DNA from: CAIZQW01 sp942493055 | Lineage (GTDB): Bacteria > Verrucomicrobiota > Kiritimatiellia > RFP12 > UBA1067 | NCBI GenBank assembly: GCA_942493055.1 | Contig: OW818680.1 | Coordinates: 620,001-684,000 of the forward strand | Length of the DNA: 64,000 nucleotides | Direction: 5' to 3' | Position numbers and translations under genes: made by a program | Part shown: one piece after another, positions 53,536-62,192 of the stretch | Position numbering within the stretch: the stretch's first letter is position 1 | How the letters are laid out: every line of letters begins with the position of its first letter | The notes under the pieces: generated by a model | Databases searched by the model: none | What the model was told of the DNA's origin: nothing | The model's input: only the letters and a program-made list of their open reading frames with translations

Positions 53536-54606
53536 TTATCCAAACGCTTCGACCGCGCCGCTCGCATCGAAATCGATCTTAATCGGATACTTTCCATACG
53601 CCCGGATCGTATGGACCATGGCCAGATAGTTCAAGGGATTGACAGAGGAGTGAATGCTGTTGCTCGACGAGACAATCAGTCCGCCGCCTTGCGCGCCTGC
53701 ACGGATCACATCGAGCGTCTCGCGCACGACCTCCTGGACGGTTCCATTGACCAGCGTTGTGGCGCAGTTGACATTGCCCTTCAGCGCAATGCGGTTACTG
53801 TAGCCACGCTTCATCTCCGCCATATCCATATTGCCGAGCGGATCGATCGGATCAAGACAGTCAATGCCCGCATCCAGCAGCATATCCAGCAGCGGCATCA
53901 CATTGCCGTCCGTGTGCTTAATCATCGGCAACCCTGCTTCATGGAAACCCTTGATCACCTTCTTCAAGCCAGGATAGAGGAGTTCGCGGAAGGTGTCCGG
54001 CGACATGAAGGGAGCCTGCCCCGATGAATAGTCATCGCCGGTAAAGACAAAGTCAGCTCCAAAGCGCGCTGCTTCCTGCGCCAGCTTGATATTCAGCTCA
54101 ACCGACATATCCACCAACGCCTGGACCAGTTCCGGCTCCATGCAGAACGCCATCATCAGTTCCTGAAACCCCATCAGGTTTCGCGGAATCGAGAGCACGT
54201 CGTTCAGATGCACCCCAATGGCATATTTGCCCTTGTAACGCGTCACGAGCTTTTTGAGACTTTCAAAGCGATACGGCGCAAAGGCATCCGGCGCCTCATA
54301 CTTCAGCATGTCCTCCATGGTCTGGATCACCGACTCGACAACGGTGGAGTGCTGTTCCGCGCCCTTCTCGACCACGATCCCCCACTCATTTCTAAAGCGA
54401 TTCGGCGCCACTTGGCTGGACTTGAAATCTGGATCGCACAGCATCGCATCCAACCCCATGCGCACGGTGAACTCTTCAAGTCCAGCGCCTGGACATAAGG
54501 CGTGACGCACCCGCTTATCCACGATCCATTCAAAGTGCGGAATACGGTCCGGCTCCCCCCGACGCAACACCGTCATCACCCGCTCCGCAGATGTCATTTC
54601 AGCCAT
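53536..54606 (-). CDS. uroporphyrinogen-decarboxylase-fold protein, divergent subtype
   Basis: 356 residues. A full URO-D barrel (TSAERVMTVLRRGEPDRIPHFEW, HLNDVLSIPRNLMGFQELMMAF, FVFTGDDYSSGQAPFMSP). At the place of the HxC zinc site it reads KHTDGN (H231, D233), and at the late Cys it reads SSSNSIHSSV (313-322), so the zinc-thiolate ligands are lost, as in the protein at 11985-13049. Function is unknown; it may transfer a one-carbon unit or act on a sugar-related compound together with the kinase downstream. Confidence 0.78.
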   Translation of the reverse strand: MAEMTSAERVMTVLRRGEPDRIPHFEWIVDKRVRHALCPGAGLEEFTVRMGLDAMLCDPDFKSSQVAPNRFRNEWGIVVEKGAEQHSTVVESVIQTMEDMLKYEAPDAFAPYRFESLKKLVTRYKGKYAIGVHLNDVLSIPRNLMGFQELMMAFCMEPELVQALVDMSVELNIKLAQEAARFGADFVFTGDDYSSGQAPFMSPDTFRELLYPGLKKVIKGFHEAGLPMIKHTDGNVMPLLDMLLDAGIDCLDPIDPLGNMDMAEMKRGYSNRIALKGNVNCATTLVNGTVQEVVRETLDVIRAGAQGGGLIVSSSNSIHSSVNPLNYLAMVHTIRAYGKYPIKIDFDASGAVEAFG

Positions 54607-54847
54607 AATATCTCCTCATTAAATCCATCCAGCAAAAGTGTGAGAAAAGAATATCACGTCATCTCCATAAAGGCACGTCCAAAATGAGCGTGAATATTCC
54701 AAATTTCATCTTGCTTTATCCGCCAATACGCGCAACAATTCGAAATCGTTGGCTGTGTTGCCAGCAACAACAATGAAAATCGAACACCCCCTTGGTGTCC
54801 GTCAATATCGCCTCCGCCACAAGGGTGGTCAAAAAGGGTACAGAAAT

Positions 54848-55462
54848 ATGAATCTTGAAATATTCCTCCATGCACTCGTCGGCTATTTCGTCATCATAGA
54901 CCCGCTTGGCGTATTGTTGGTTTTTCATGGGCTGACAAGTGGCCAGGATTCTTTCAGCCGCAGAAAAATCGCATTCCGCTCAGTTCTACTTTCTTTGCCA
55001 CTTGTCATAGGCTTTGGATTCTTCGGGGCACTTCTGCTCAGTCGACTCGGCATCACGATAGAAGCTTTCCGTATTGCAGGCGGACTTCTGCTTTTCCATA
55101 CGGCCTTTACCATGGTCGCACTTCCTGAAGCAGCATTACAGAATAGCAAGAACGACCCTTCCAGCGACATTACGGTCTTTCCGTTGACCTTCCCGTTGAT
55201 GGTTGGCCCAGGTTGCCTGACACTGACCATCCTGCTCTTTGCTAAGGCCAAACTTGTGGAGGGAGGACTATTATCCGCAACCCTCGCTATCACCATCATT
55301 CTGGCGATCACTCTTGCTGCACTTCTCTCAGCAGATAAAATCGCCTCTGTCATCGGAAAGACCGCCAATGCTGTCCTGAAGCGATTGCTCGGTGTCTTGC
55401 TGGCATCCCTCGCGGTTCAATTCATTGCAGATGGAATTATGGGCCTTGTCAACAACCATTGA
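54848..55462 (+). CDS. MarC-family membrane protein
   Basis: 204 residues from the ATG at 54848, where the family homology starts (MNLEIFLHALVGYFVIIDPLGVLLVF). About six transmembrane helices, with FPLTFPLMVGPGCLTL in the middle. The longer upstream frame lies in non-conserved sequence. The function of the family is unknown; a transport role is supposed. The 3' end abuts a fragment of a phosphoesterase gene. Confidence 0.85.
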   Translation: MNLEIFLHALVGYFVIIDPLGVLLVFHGLTSGQDSFSRRKIAFRSVLLSLPLVIGFGFFGALLLSRLGITIEAFRIAGGLLLFHTAFTMVALPEAALQNSKNDPSSDITVFPLTFPLMVGPGCLTLTILLFAKAKLVEGGLLSATLAITIILAITLAALLSADKIASVIGKTANAVLKRLLGVLLASLAVQFIADGIMGLVNNH

Positions 55463-55755
55463 ACAGCCCGCAGTTTATCTTTGACCAGTTGATGACTCCT
55501 TATGCTAACGTACGGCTGGTCTTCAGCGGACACGTAGGCACGCATGGATACAGAACCGATACAGGGGTTAAGGGCAACACGATCTATCAGTTTTTACAGT
55601 GTTACCACGACAATAAGACCAACCCCACACTCCTGCTCGAAATCAACACCAAGAACGGGACTATGACATCACGGGTTCACTGTCCCTCAATCAAAGAGGA
55701 CAAGCACGACGGCTCCTCGCGCACGATCACAGGCATCCAATGGGTCAAACCCTAA
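55459..55755 (+). pseudogene. C-terminal fragment of a calcineurin-like metallophosphoesterase
   Basis: 98 residues at most from a TTG. The run YANVRLVFSGHVGTHGY (with the late GHx metal motif) and GNTIYQFLQCYHDN, LLLEINTKNGTMTSRVHCPS fit the C-terminal part of an exported metallophosphoesterase of about 300 residues or more. The N-terminal metal-binding region is missing, and homology starts at the MarC stop codon. It is therefore probably a dead remnant left by a deletion or recombination. Confidence 0.65.
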
Positions 55756-55790
55756 TGCTCCCGATCATTTTCCAAATCCTCTCACAGATG

Positions 55791-55883
55791 GCAACAAGGG
55801 GACGGCAACAAGGGGACAGACAATTAGACTGAAGCGCCAAGGGCTTTTTCAACTTTTCCACTAACAAGGGGACAGACATTTAG
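55791..55883. repeat. left flanking repeats of the Y1 transposase
   Basis: aacaaggggac(agac) occurs three times: a partial copy near 55793-55803, and full copies at 55807-55827 and 55863-55883 (aacaaggggacagacaattag / ...catttag). They are in inverted orientation relative to the right-flank copies. The rest of the gap to 56036 shows no gene. Confidence 0.8.
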
Positions 55884-56036
55884 TTTATCGAAAAGTAAGC
55901 CGGTCGGAATATCCACATTTGATGAAAGGAAAACTTTTGTTGCCATTATTTTCTGTAATTAAGAAAACAGCAACGTCCGTAGGTATGATTTCCATCTACG
56001 GCTTTCACTTGTCAAAAGGATTGTTGAAATATTCGG

Positions 56037-57059
56037 CTATACTTGAAGCGACACGCTGATAGGGTCAACACGGAGGTCGCGCGCGATACAGAACCCTTCG
56101 TCCAAGCAGAACCGCATCCTACGCGCGCCTGTCTTGCGTTTCGCGCCGAAATGGGCGCGGTTCCTCTCAAAGACAGACTCCACGAATGTTTTGCTGCCAA
56201 ATGCCAATCCGTCCCGGAAGTAGCGGACACGACAGCGTAGGAGGTCGGGCAGCGCCATTCTTCCATTCTGATCGATCACCTCCTGGGCCTCCGTCGGCGA
56301 AAATCCAAGGCGCAAAAGCCTGCCGTCTTCATCGCGGCGTTCCTTCCCATGGGTGTAGAGGCAGGTACGATAGGCTGCAGCAGTCCCAGACCATGACGCA
56401 TCCTGAGTTTGCGGACCGAAGGACTGGATGGCAAGGAGTCCTTGCCGCGCAATGTTGGATCCGCCGCACGCTTCGCCGTAGCCGCTCCACCGATAATCTG
56501 CGGGATCTTGCACGATCCCAGCGCGCACAGGATTGAGGTCGATATAGGCCGCGATTGCTGAAAGCACTCTGCTATCGCCCTCCACCAGGATGCTGACGTA
56601 GCGGCCCTCCCATAGCGTCCCCGTGCGCTTGTGTCTCTGGTTGTAGCAGATGGAGTAGCGCTGTTTAAGAAGTTTCATAAAGGGGCTGACGTCGCCCATG
56701 CGACGACGGAGCTGTTCCTGCTCACGTTCCACAAGCATATTGAGACCGCCTCTGCGCCAGCCATCCCACCTCTCCTTATACAGGTTCGCTGTGGCTCCTC
56801 CATAGAGCGCCCTCACGCGCCTGAGCAACTCTGCGTCGTCAAGCACAGGCTGCTCCGGCACGTCAAGCAGGACGTGGAAGTGATTTGAGAGGATTGCGTA
56901 GGTGAGAATATTCACACCCGAGAAGGCCGCCGCCTTCCGCAGGATTCGCCGGAATATCTCCCGTTCCCCCTCGTCCATCTTGAAACTCCTGTCCACGATC
57001 CTGCTCGTAACATGATAACACCCGATCCCGTTTTCCGCCTTGATTCGCGTCTTTCGCAT
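56037..57059 (-). CDS. Y1/REP-associated tyrosine transposase (RAYT-like)
   Basis: 340 residues. The HUH single-strand endonuclease motif is in YAILSNHFHVLLDVPE (H60-F61-H62), and a RYSICYN tyrosine (Y135 or Y139) precedes QRHKRTGTLWEGRYVSIL. These residues fit the Y1 transposases that bind REP hairpins. The N-terminus KTRIKAENGIGCYHVTSRIVDRSF is typical. It is on its own, flanked on both sides by inverted copies of a ggggacagac motif. The enzyme cuts single-stranded hairpin DNA; whether it moves the hairpins seen in this window is untested. Confidence 0.9.
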   Translation of the reverse strand: MRKTRIKAENGIGCYHVTSRIVDRSFKMDEGEREIFRRILRKAAAFSGVNILTYAILSNHFHVLLDVPEQPVLDDAELLRRVRALYGGATANLYKERWDGWRRGGLNMLVEREQEQLRRRMGDVSPFMKLLKQRYSICYNQRHKRTGTLWEGRYVSILVEGDSRVLSAIAAYIDLNPVRAGIVQDPADYRWSGYGEACGGSNIARQGLLAIQSFGPQTQDASWSGTAAAYRTCLYTHGKERRDEDGRLLRLGFSPTEAQEVIDQNGRMALPDLLRCRVRYFRDGLAFGSKTFVESVFERNRAHFGAKRKTGARRMRFCLDEGFCIARDLRVDPISVSLQV

Positions 57060-57086
57060 AAGTGCCTCCTTCCCATTTTTCGGACA

Positions 57087-57240
57087 AATTGTCTGTCCCT
57101 CTGTTGTAAGATCGAGAATACATTAACAAATCCGAGCGGGCAGGATGTCGCCTCCAAAGCGACATTTTCAATTTAGATTGTCTGTCCCTTTGTCGAGCGA
57201 GGGCCAGGTACGTGCAAGACAGTAGTCTGTCCCTTTGTTG
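57087..57240. repeat. right flanking repeats of the Y1 transposase
   Basis: Three inverted copies: 57087-57105 (aattgtctgtccctctgtt), 57177-57193 (attgtctgtccctttgt) and 57223-57240 (tagtctgtccctttgttg). A further hairpin atgtcgc/gcgacat lies at 57145-57165. Together with the left-flank copies they frame the transposase gene. Confidence 0.85.
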
Positions 57241-57327
57241 GAATTCGCTTGCTTTGCCCGTCAAAAAGCGTAAAAATTATGGCATTTATGACTGGCTTTT
57301 CATCAACTGCTATGTAGGAGACATGAC

Positions 57328-58230
57328 ATGCGGAAACTGGCTACCCTTCGAAAGATATTGATCGCATGCTGGGCCATCGTGGCCGGTTATTACGGGTGGG
57401 ATACTGTCCGGAGGCATTGGATCCCTGCGTTCACGATCAACACGGCGCACTACACTATCTATTCATCGGCAACCCGTGAGCAGACCGAACGCGTCGGGGC
57501 TCTTGCAGAAAGCCTCTACGATGCGTATGGCGATTTCCTGCGATCACTCAAGATCACCCGTAATCATACCGGAAAGCTCAAAATGAAACTCTTTGCCAAT
57601 CGCGAGGAGTTCCGGTTCTGCAATCGTATCAATACCTGGGCCGAGGCCTTCTACCAAAAGCCATACTGTTACCAGTACTTCTCTGCCGATGAACGCAACC
57701 CGTATCATTGGATGCTTCACGAGGCGACGCACCAATTGAATGAGGAGGCCGTGAGCCTTCCCCTCACCAAATGGCTGAATGAGGGTATCGCTGACTATTT
57801 CGGCACAAGCCTCATCTTTAGCAATAAACTCGCCTTGGGCTCCATTGACGTAAACACTTACCCTGTCTGGTGGGTAGACATGCTCGCCAGATCCGGAGAT
57901 TTGGAAGCGGACAAAAAGAACGAGAGCGTCATCCCGCTCCGTGCGATCATCTCAGGCTCAGGCGGTCCTGACATAAATAAATCGTTCAACCTTTACTACT
58001 TGCATTGGTGGACACTGACGCATTTTCTGTTGCATGGCCAGAACGGACACTACCGGGATGGCGTCGCAAATATACTTGTCGGCGAGTCTGGCGTCGAAGG
58101 TTTCGAGAGGCACATCGGACATATCGAGCAGATCGAGATGGAATGGTATGCCTACGTACGTGAATTGAAGCTTTTGCTCCGCACGCGAAAGCAGATAGTC
58201 TGCCCCCTTATCAGACCAAGCAATGATTAA
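57328..58230 (+). CDS. membrane-anchored or exported zincin metalloprotease-like protein
   Basis: 300 residues with an N-terminal hydrophobic segment (about 8-24). A zinc-protease motif HEATHQLN (H131, E132, H135) is followed by WLNEGIADYFG, whose Glu (E152) fits as third ligand. This gluzincin-type arrangement resembles DUF1570-like proteins. It is probably a peptidase or peptidase-like protein of the envelope. It is on the plus strand after the transposase region; the start codon is followed by a small membrane protein gene. Confidence 0.75.
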   Translation: MRKLATLRKILIACWAIVAGYYGWDTVRRHWIPAFTINTAHYTIYSSATREQTERVGALAESLYDAYGDFLRSLKITRNHTGKLKMKLFANREEFRFCNRINTWAEAFYQKPYCYQYFSADERNPYHWMLHEATHQLNEEAVSLPLTKWLNEGIADYFGTSLIFSNKLALGSIDVNTYPVWWVDMLARSGDLEADKKNESVIPLRAIISGSGGPDINKSFNLYYLHWWTLTHFLLHGQNGHYRDGVANILVGESGVEGFERHIGHIEQIEMEWYAYVRELKLLLRTRKQIVCPLIRPSND

Positions 58231-58283
58231 ACCTAAACAGAGTTATCACCCACTTACAATTGAATTATCGCTTGAGAAAAAGA

Positions 58284-58565
58284 ATGAAGTATTTACGCGA
58301 GAATATTAATTTACTGTTGTGTCCTGTCGCAGTGCTGTCATTTTTAATCTCTGCCACAACGTACGTACCGCCTATTTCGGATTCATTTAAACAGTTCCTG
58401 GTTTGCGCTTCTATTCTCAGCATCGTCCTGCCTGTTGCCGTTCTGATCTTTGGCCTCATGGATATCTTCAAATATAAACGGAACGTTGTACTCAATTACA
58501 TTTGCATTCTAATCGTCGCGGTTCCTTGGATTATCGTGTTATGGCTTCTATACATGGCGACATAA
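58284..58565 (+). CDS. small membrane protein, unknown function
   Basis: 93 residues from the ATG at 58284 (the longer frame uses a TTG). About three hydrophobic segments: LLLCPVAVLSFLISATT, FLVCASILSIVLPVAVLIFGL and YICILIVAVPWIIVLWLLY. No family was recognised. The last codons form the left arm of the inverted repeat at 58548-58730. Confidence 0.6.
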   Translation: MKYLRENINLLLCPVAVLSFLISATTYVPPISDSFKQFLVCASILSIVLPVAVLIFGLMDIFKYKRNVVLNYICILIVAVPWIIVLWLLYMAT

Positions 58566-58730
58566 GTCCGTACAGGCTTCGGAGCGGAACGCCTTCGCGT
58601 TCCGGCCGGCGCGGGAAGCCGCGCCGCTCCATGTCCGTACAGGCTTCGGAGCGGAACGCCTTCGCGTTCCGGCCGGCGCGGGAAGCCGCGCCGCTCCATG
58701 CTCGTCGGACACTTATGTCGCCATGTATAG
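58548..58730. repeat. 20-bp perfect inverted repeat enclosing the REP pair
   Basis: The left arm (58548-58567, overlapping the end of the small membrane gene) pairs perfectly with the right arm (58711-58730). The arms enclose two identical 50-nt REP copies. The convergent genes end on both sides, so the structure could also act as a bidirectional terminator. Confidence 0.9.
58581..58697. repeat. two tandem copies of the 50-nt three-way-junction REP, opposite orientation
   Basis: Copies at 58581-58630 and 58648-58697 are the exact reverse complement of those at 34520-34638, with a 17-base spacer. The GGAG foot and both hairpins are unchanged. Confidence 0.92.
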
Positions 58731-58779
58731 CAAAATAAGAAAGGTGAATTAAAAAATGGTCCAAAAAAAAAGCTCTTGC

Positions 58780-60315
58780 CTACTTCCTTCCACGGGCTTC
58801 GGCAAGGGCCATGGATATTTCATCCCTCTTACGTGAATCATCCCAGCCCAAGACCGAACCAATGACATCGGCAAGCTCTTTTGCGCTTGCATCCGTGAGC
58901 TGACCGAGCAGCGTAATCACGCTCCGGCGGCGGACAAAGTCGGAGAGATGCACCACAAGCTCTTTTTCAGCAGAAGCTCGTACCTCAGCGATGTTTAACG
59001 CAGGCAACGTCTTTAGCTTCTCGCCCGTGAATGTTTCCGGCTTCGGGTAATACCGATCCGCAGTAGACACCGTACGCTGCACGCCCAGTAAGGGCAGCAG
59101 ACGGTCTGCCGTCATCTCAGCAAAAGCACGGAAGGTCGTCAGCTTGCCCCCTACCATGCTGTAAACCGGGAAGGAGCGCTTGTCATCCGGCTTGTGCTCC
59201 GCGAGGAAGTGCGAGCGCGAGACCTTGCTGGTGTAGCCCTCCTGCGAGGCCATCAAGGGACGCACACCGCAGAAAATATGGACGATATCCGACTTTGGAA
59301 TGTTAATCTTCGGGAAGACGCCCCGAAGGGTCATCAGCATGTAGTCGATCTCCGCGTCGTCACAGGCCGCTTCATCCGGATCTTTGATGCGGATGTCGGT
59401 TGAGCCCATGATCACCTTGTCCAAGAATTGGAAGGTGATGCAGATGCGCCCGTCCGTATGTTCATAGTAGATCATCCGATCGCCCAAGGCATTAAAGAGC
59501 TCCTTGTTGTCGATCACCAGATGCGACCCTTTTGTGCCGCCCATGAGCTTGCTCTCAATACCCAGCGGCTTATTGGCAAAGTCCACCCATGCTCCTGTGG
59601 CATTCACGACAACCTTGGGTTTGACAGTCAACGTTTCACCCGTGATCTTGTCGCGCAGCAAAACCGTGTCTGCTCCATTCTTTTCAACCGTCACATAGTT
59701 CAGCGCGAGGGAATCCTTCTGTTCCGAGCATCCTGCGAGCGCCATCTCCACACAGAGGCGCTCCGGCTGGCTGATCCATGCATCCCAATAGGTCGCCGTG
59801 CAGACAATATCATCACGCAATCCTGGGATCTCCTTCAGCGAACGATTTTTCCCCATCAAGAAATTCCATGGCGTTTGACGCAGGCGACAGGTCAGAATAT
59901 CATAAAAGGTCAAGCCCATCTTCACAATCAATGCACCGCGTCCGCCCACCTTGACGTTACATCCAAAGAAGATCAACGGTGCCTTAATCATGCCTGCAAA
60001 CCAAGCGATAATGGGAATGGTTGTCCGCAAGGGCTTCACATAGTGGGGCGCATATTTCAGCAGGCGGTTGCGTTCATAGACGGATTCGCTGACCAGCCGG
60101 AACTCTGCATTTTCCAGGTACCTCAACCCGCCATGGATCATGCGCGAGGACTTCGAGCTCGCGCCAGCCGCAAAGTCATCCTTGTCCACAAGCACGCACT
60201 TCACGCCTTGCAGAGCCAATTCGCGCATCAAGCCAGCGCCATTCACGCCCCCGCCGAGAATCAAGACATCACACGTCGGATTCCCCTTCAGCTTTCTCCA
60301 CATTTCAGCTCGCAT
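58780..60315 (-). CDS. glpD: glycerol-3-phosphate dehydrogenase, FAD-dependent
   Basis: 511 residues. The FAD-binding motif DVLILGGGVNGAGLMRELALQGVKCVLVD is near the N-terminus, with DDFAAGASSKSSRMIHGGLRYLENAEFRLVSES, typical of GlpD/GlpA. The C-terminal part has the PKTFTGEKL and DFVRRRSVI-type DAO_C domain. It oxidises glycerol-3-phosphate to dihydroxyacetone phosphate at the membrane. The start could be at 60315 or 60303. One base separates it from the glycerol dehydrogenase gene. Confidence 0.92.
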   Translation of the reverse strand: MRAEMWRKLKGNPTCDVLILGGGVNGAGLMRELALQGVKCVLVDKDDFAAGASSKSSRMIHGGLRYLENAEFRLVSESVYERNRLLKYAPHYVKPLRTTIPIIAWFAGMIKAPLIFFGCNVKVGGRGALIVKMGLTFYDILTCRLRQTPWNFLMGKNRSLKEIPGLRDDIVCTATYWDAWISQPERLCVEMALAGCSEQKDSLALNYVTVEKNGADTVLLRDKITGETLTVKPKVVVNATGAWVDFANKPLGIESKLMGGTKGSHLVIDNKELFNALGDRMIYYEHTDGRICITFQFLDKVIMGSTDIRIKDPDEAACDDAEIDYMLMTLRGVFPKINIPKSDIVHIFCGVRPLMASQEGYTSKVSRSHFLAEHKPDDKRSFPVYSMVGGKLTTFRAFAEMTADRLLPLLGVQRTVSTADRYYPKPETFTGEKLKTLPALNIAEVRASAEKELVVHLSDFVRRRSVITLLGQLTDASAKELADVIGSVLGWDDSRKRDEISMALAEARGRK

Positions 60316-60316
60316 G

Positions 60317-61420
60317 TTAGCGTAAAGCCTTTCTCGCAGTTCCTAAGGCATCTGCAGCAATCATCGCATTCACGATCGAATCAGGCGTAACCTTGAAAGG
60401 ATGATTTTCGCAAAGGGAACCTGGACCTGCGCAAATCTCGCCGATCTTCATCAGACGTTCACGCGCAACGCCTTTTAAGCCGAGGTCCTCAAAGGTGACC
60501 GGCAATCCGATGGCGATTTCAAAATCAACAATCTTAGCTGCCTGTTCAACGGGCATGTCATCATCCAGGCAGAGCTGTGTAATGAGTCCGAACCCGACCT
60601 CGTGTCCATGCATCAAGCCGTGGCACTCCGGATAGGAGGGCAAACAATTGGCAACCATGTGTGCCGTGGCGCAGCCGCAACTTTCAAACCCTAAACCCGA
60701 GAGCAGGACATTGGCTTCAACAACCTTTTCGACAGCGGGTGTCACAATCTTCTTTTCAACGGCACGCTTGGCATTCACGCCATGCTCCAGGAGTATATCA
60801 TAGCAGAGACGCGCAATCGCCAGCGCCGCCATGGTCGCCGTGCCCCCTGCCAGATTGGGGCCGCGCACCTTGTGCGTGGCTTCCGCTTCAAGCCAGGTGG
60901 CCAGTGCATCGCCCATGCCCGCCACAAAGGATTTAACAGGGGCGCAGGCAATAACGGCAGTATCCACCAACACCAAGTCCGGATTCACAAACCAGCTTTC
61001 AAATCCCAGGCAGTTGCCTTGCTCGTCATACCACACCGTATAGGAACTGGTCGGGGAGTCATTCGATGCGACTGTGGGCACGGAAATCATCTTGGTGCCT
61101 GCCAGCGCAGCAGCAGCCTTGGCTGTATCGAGCGTCTTACCGCCGCCCACGCCCATAATCACGTCACACCGTGAGGACTTTAGCAAGTCCGCAACACGAC
61201 TTGCTTCCCTCCGAGTAGAATCGCCGGCAAATAAGGCCTCTTCCACCGCAAGTCCAGCCGCCGCCAAGCTGCTGAGCAAGTTGTCCCCGACAATGCCGCG
61301 AACCGGCGCGTCCCAGAGGACCATGACGCGCTTGCCAATTTTCGAAATCAAATCTCCTGAGCGTCCCAGTACGCCAGACCCTTGAACATACCGGCGTGGT
61401 GCAATAAATACTTTGTCCAT
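60317..61420 (-). CDS. gldA: glycerol dehydrogenase
   Basis: 367 residues, iron/zinc-type alcohol dehydrogenase family. Close to E. coli GldA in FIAPRRYVQGSGVLGR, VIMGVGGGKTLDTAKAAA, PTVASNDSPTSSYTVWY, GMGDALATWLEAEA (metal Asp), and GCATAHMV and CHGLMHGHEVGFG (metal His residues). It oxidises glycerol to dihydroxyacetone with NAD. A dihydroxyacetone kinase was not seen here. Coupled to glpD downstream. Confidence 0.92.
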   Translation of the reverse strand: MDKVFIAPRRYVQGSGVLGRSGDLISKIGKRVMVLWDAPVRGIVGDNLLSSLAAAGLAVEEALFAGDSTRREASRVADLLKSSRCDVIMGVGGGKTLDTAKAAAALAGTKMISVPTVASNDSPTSSYTVWYDEQGNCLGFESWFVNPDLVLVDTAVIACAPVKSFVAGMGDALATWLEAEATHKVRGPNLAGGTATMAALAIARLCYDILLEHGVNAKRAVEKKIVTPAVEKVVEANVLLSGLGFESCGCATAHMVANCLPSYPECHGLMHGHEVGFGLITQLCLDDDMPVEQAAKIVDFEIAIGLPVTFEDLGLKGVARERLMKIGEICAGPGSLCENHPFKVTPDSIVNAMIAADALGTARKALR

Positions 61421-61435
61421 GATAATATTCTCTCC

Positions 61436-61969
61436 TTACTCTGACTTCTCTTTTATAAATTCGGCAAAATCATCTGATGTCCCATATCCATAATGCAACT
61501 CAGAGGCAATCCCCTCTTTGGTGATGACACCAATGAAGGGCAGCAGGTTACCCTCGACCATAAAATGCTGACAAAAAGACTCCTGCTGTTCGTAATTATC
61601 GATATCCAACTTGACATAGACGTATTTGTCCATATCCAGCGGCACCAAGCCAGACTCCACATAGTGGTAAAACCGTGTTGTCAGCGGACAGGCATCGCGG
61701 CCGATGGAGACGACAACACATTTCTTTTCCTTCAGGGCTTTATCAATCACGCTATCCAGATTGCCCGTAAAATAGGGTCCCGAATCAGCCTTGGGATAGC
61801 GTCCAAAAAGCCATCCGTCTTTAATTTTCTTTTGATCAACGCGAGGCGGCTTGATAACAGGTGACACCCCATGCGAAGAAAGGGTTGAATTTTCTTTTTC
61901 TTCAGAAGTCCGGCATCCCATCACAAAAACGACAAGCATGAACGTAAAAAAGATGGTGTGTATGCGCAT
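61436..61969 (-). CDS. thioredoxin-like lipoprotein, second redox Cys missing
   Basis: 177 residues. The lipobox VFVMGC ends at Cys19, so it is a lipoprotein. A thioredoxin-like fold follows: CVVVSIGRDACPLTTRFYHYVESGLVPLDMDKYVYVKLDID. The CxxC site reads CPLT (C94-T97), so the second Cys is lost. It may be a monothiol or chaperone-like protein, not a classical oxidoreductase. Its neighbours give no clear clue. Confidence 0.72.
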   Translation of the reverse strand: MRIHTIFFTFMLVVFVMGCRTSEEKENSTLSSHGVSPVIKPPRVDQKKIKDGWLFGRYPKADSGPYFTGNLDSVIDKALKEKKCVVVSIGRDACPLTTRFYHYVESGLVPLDMDKYVYVKLDIDNYEQQESFCQHFMVEGNLLPFIGVITKEGIASELHYGYGTSDDFAEFIKEKSE

Positions 61970-62192
61970 GCAATTCTCCTCTCTTAATTTTGAAAAACTA
62001 TATCACGCTCCCCAGTTCTTGTCGATAAACTTTATTGCCCCCTTTACCGCCTGGGAGGTTTTTTCCCCATGGCACAGGACAGGTCAATGACATATCATAG
62101 ACGCGTGTTTGATGAAGAGATGGCGGCTTTCACAGCCAGACCATGGCTAAATTATAAAAGGGAATTGATTTCAGTCAAAGAACAGGAGTCAC

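Noticed and set aside
56037..57059. Claim that this transposase moves the GGAG-foot REPs
   Set aside because: Its own flanks carry another motif; the link is plausible but not shown by sequence alone.
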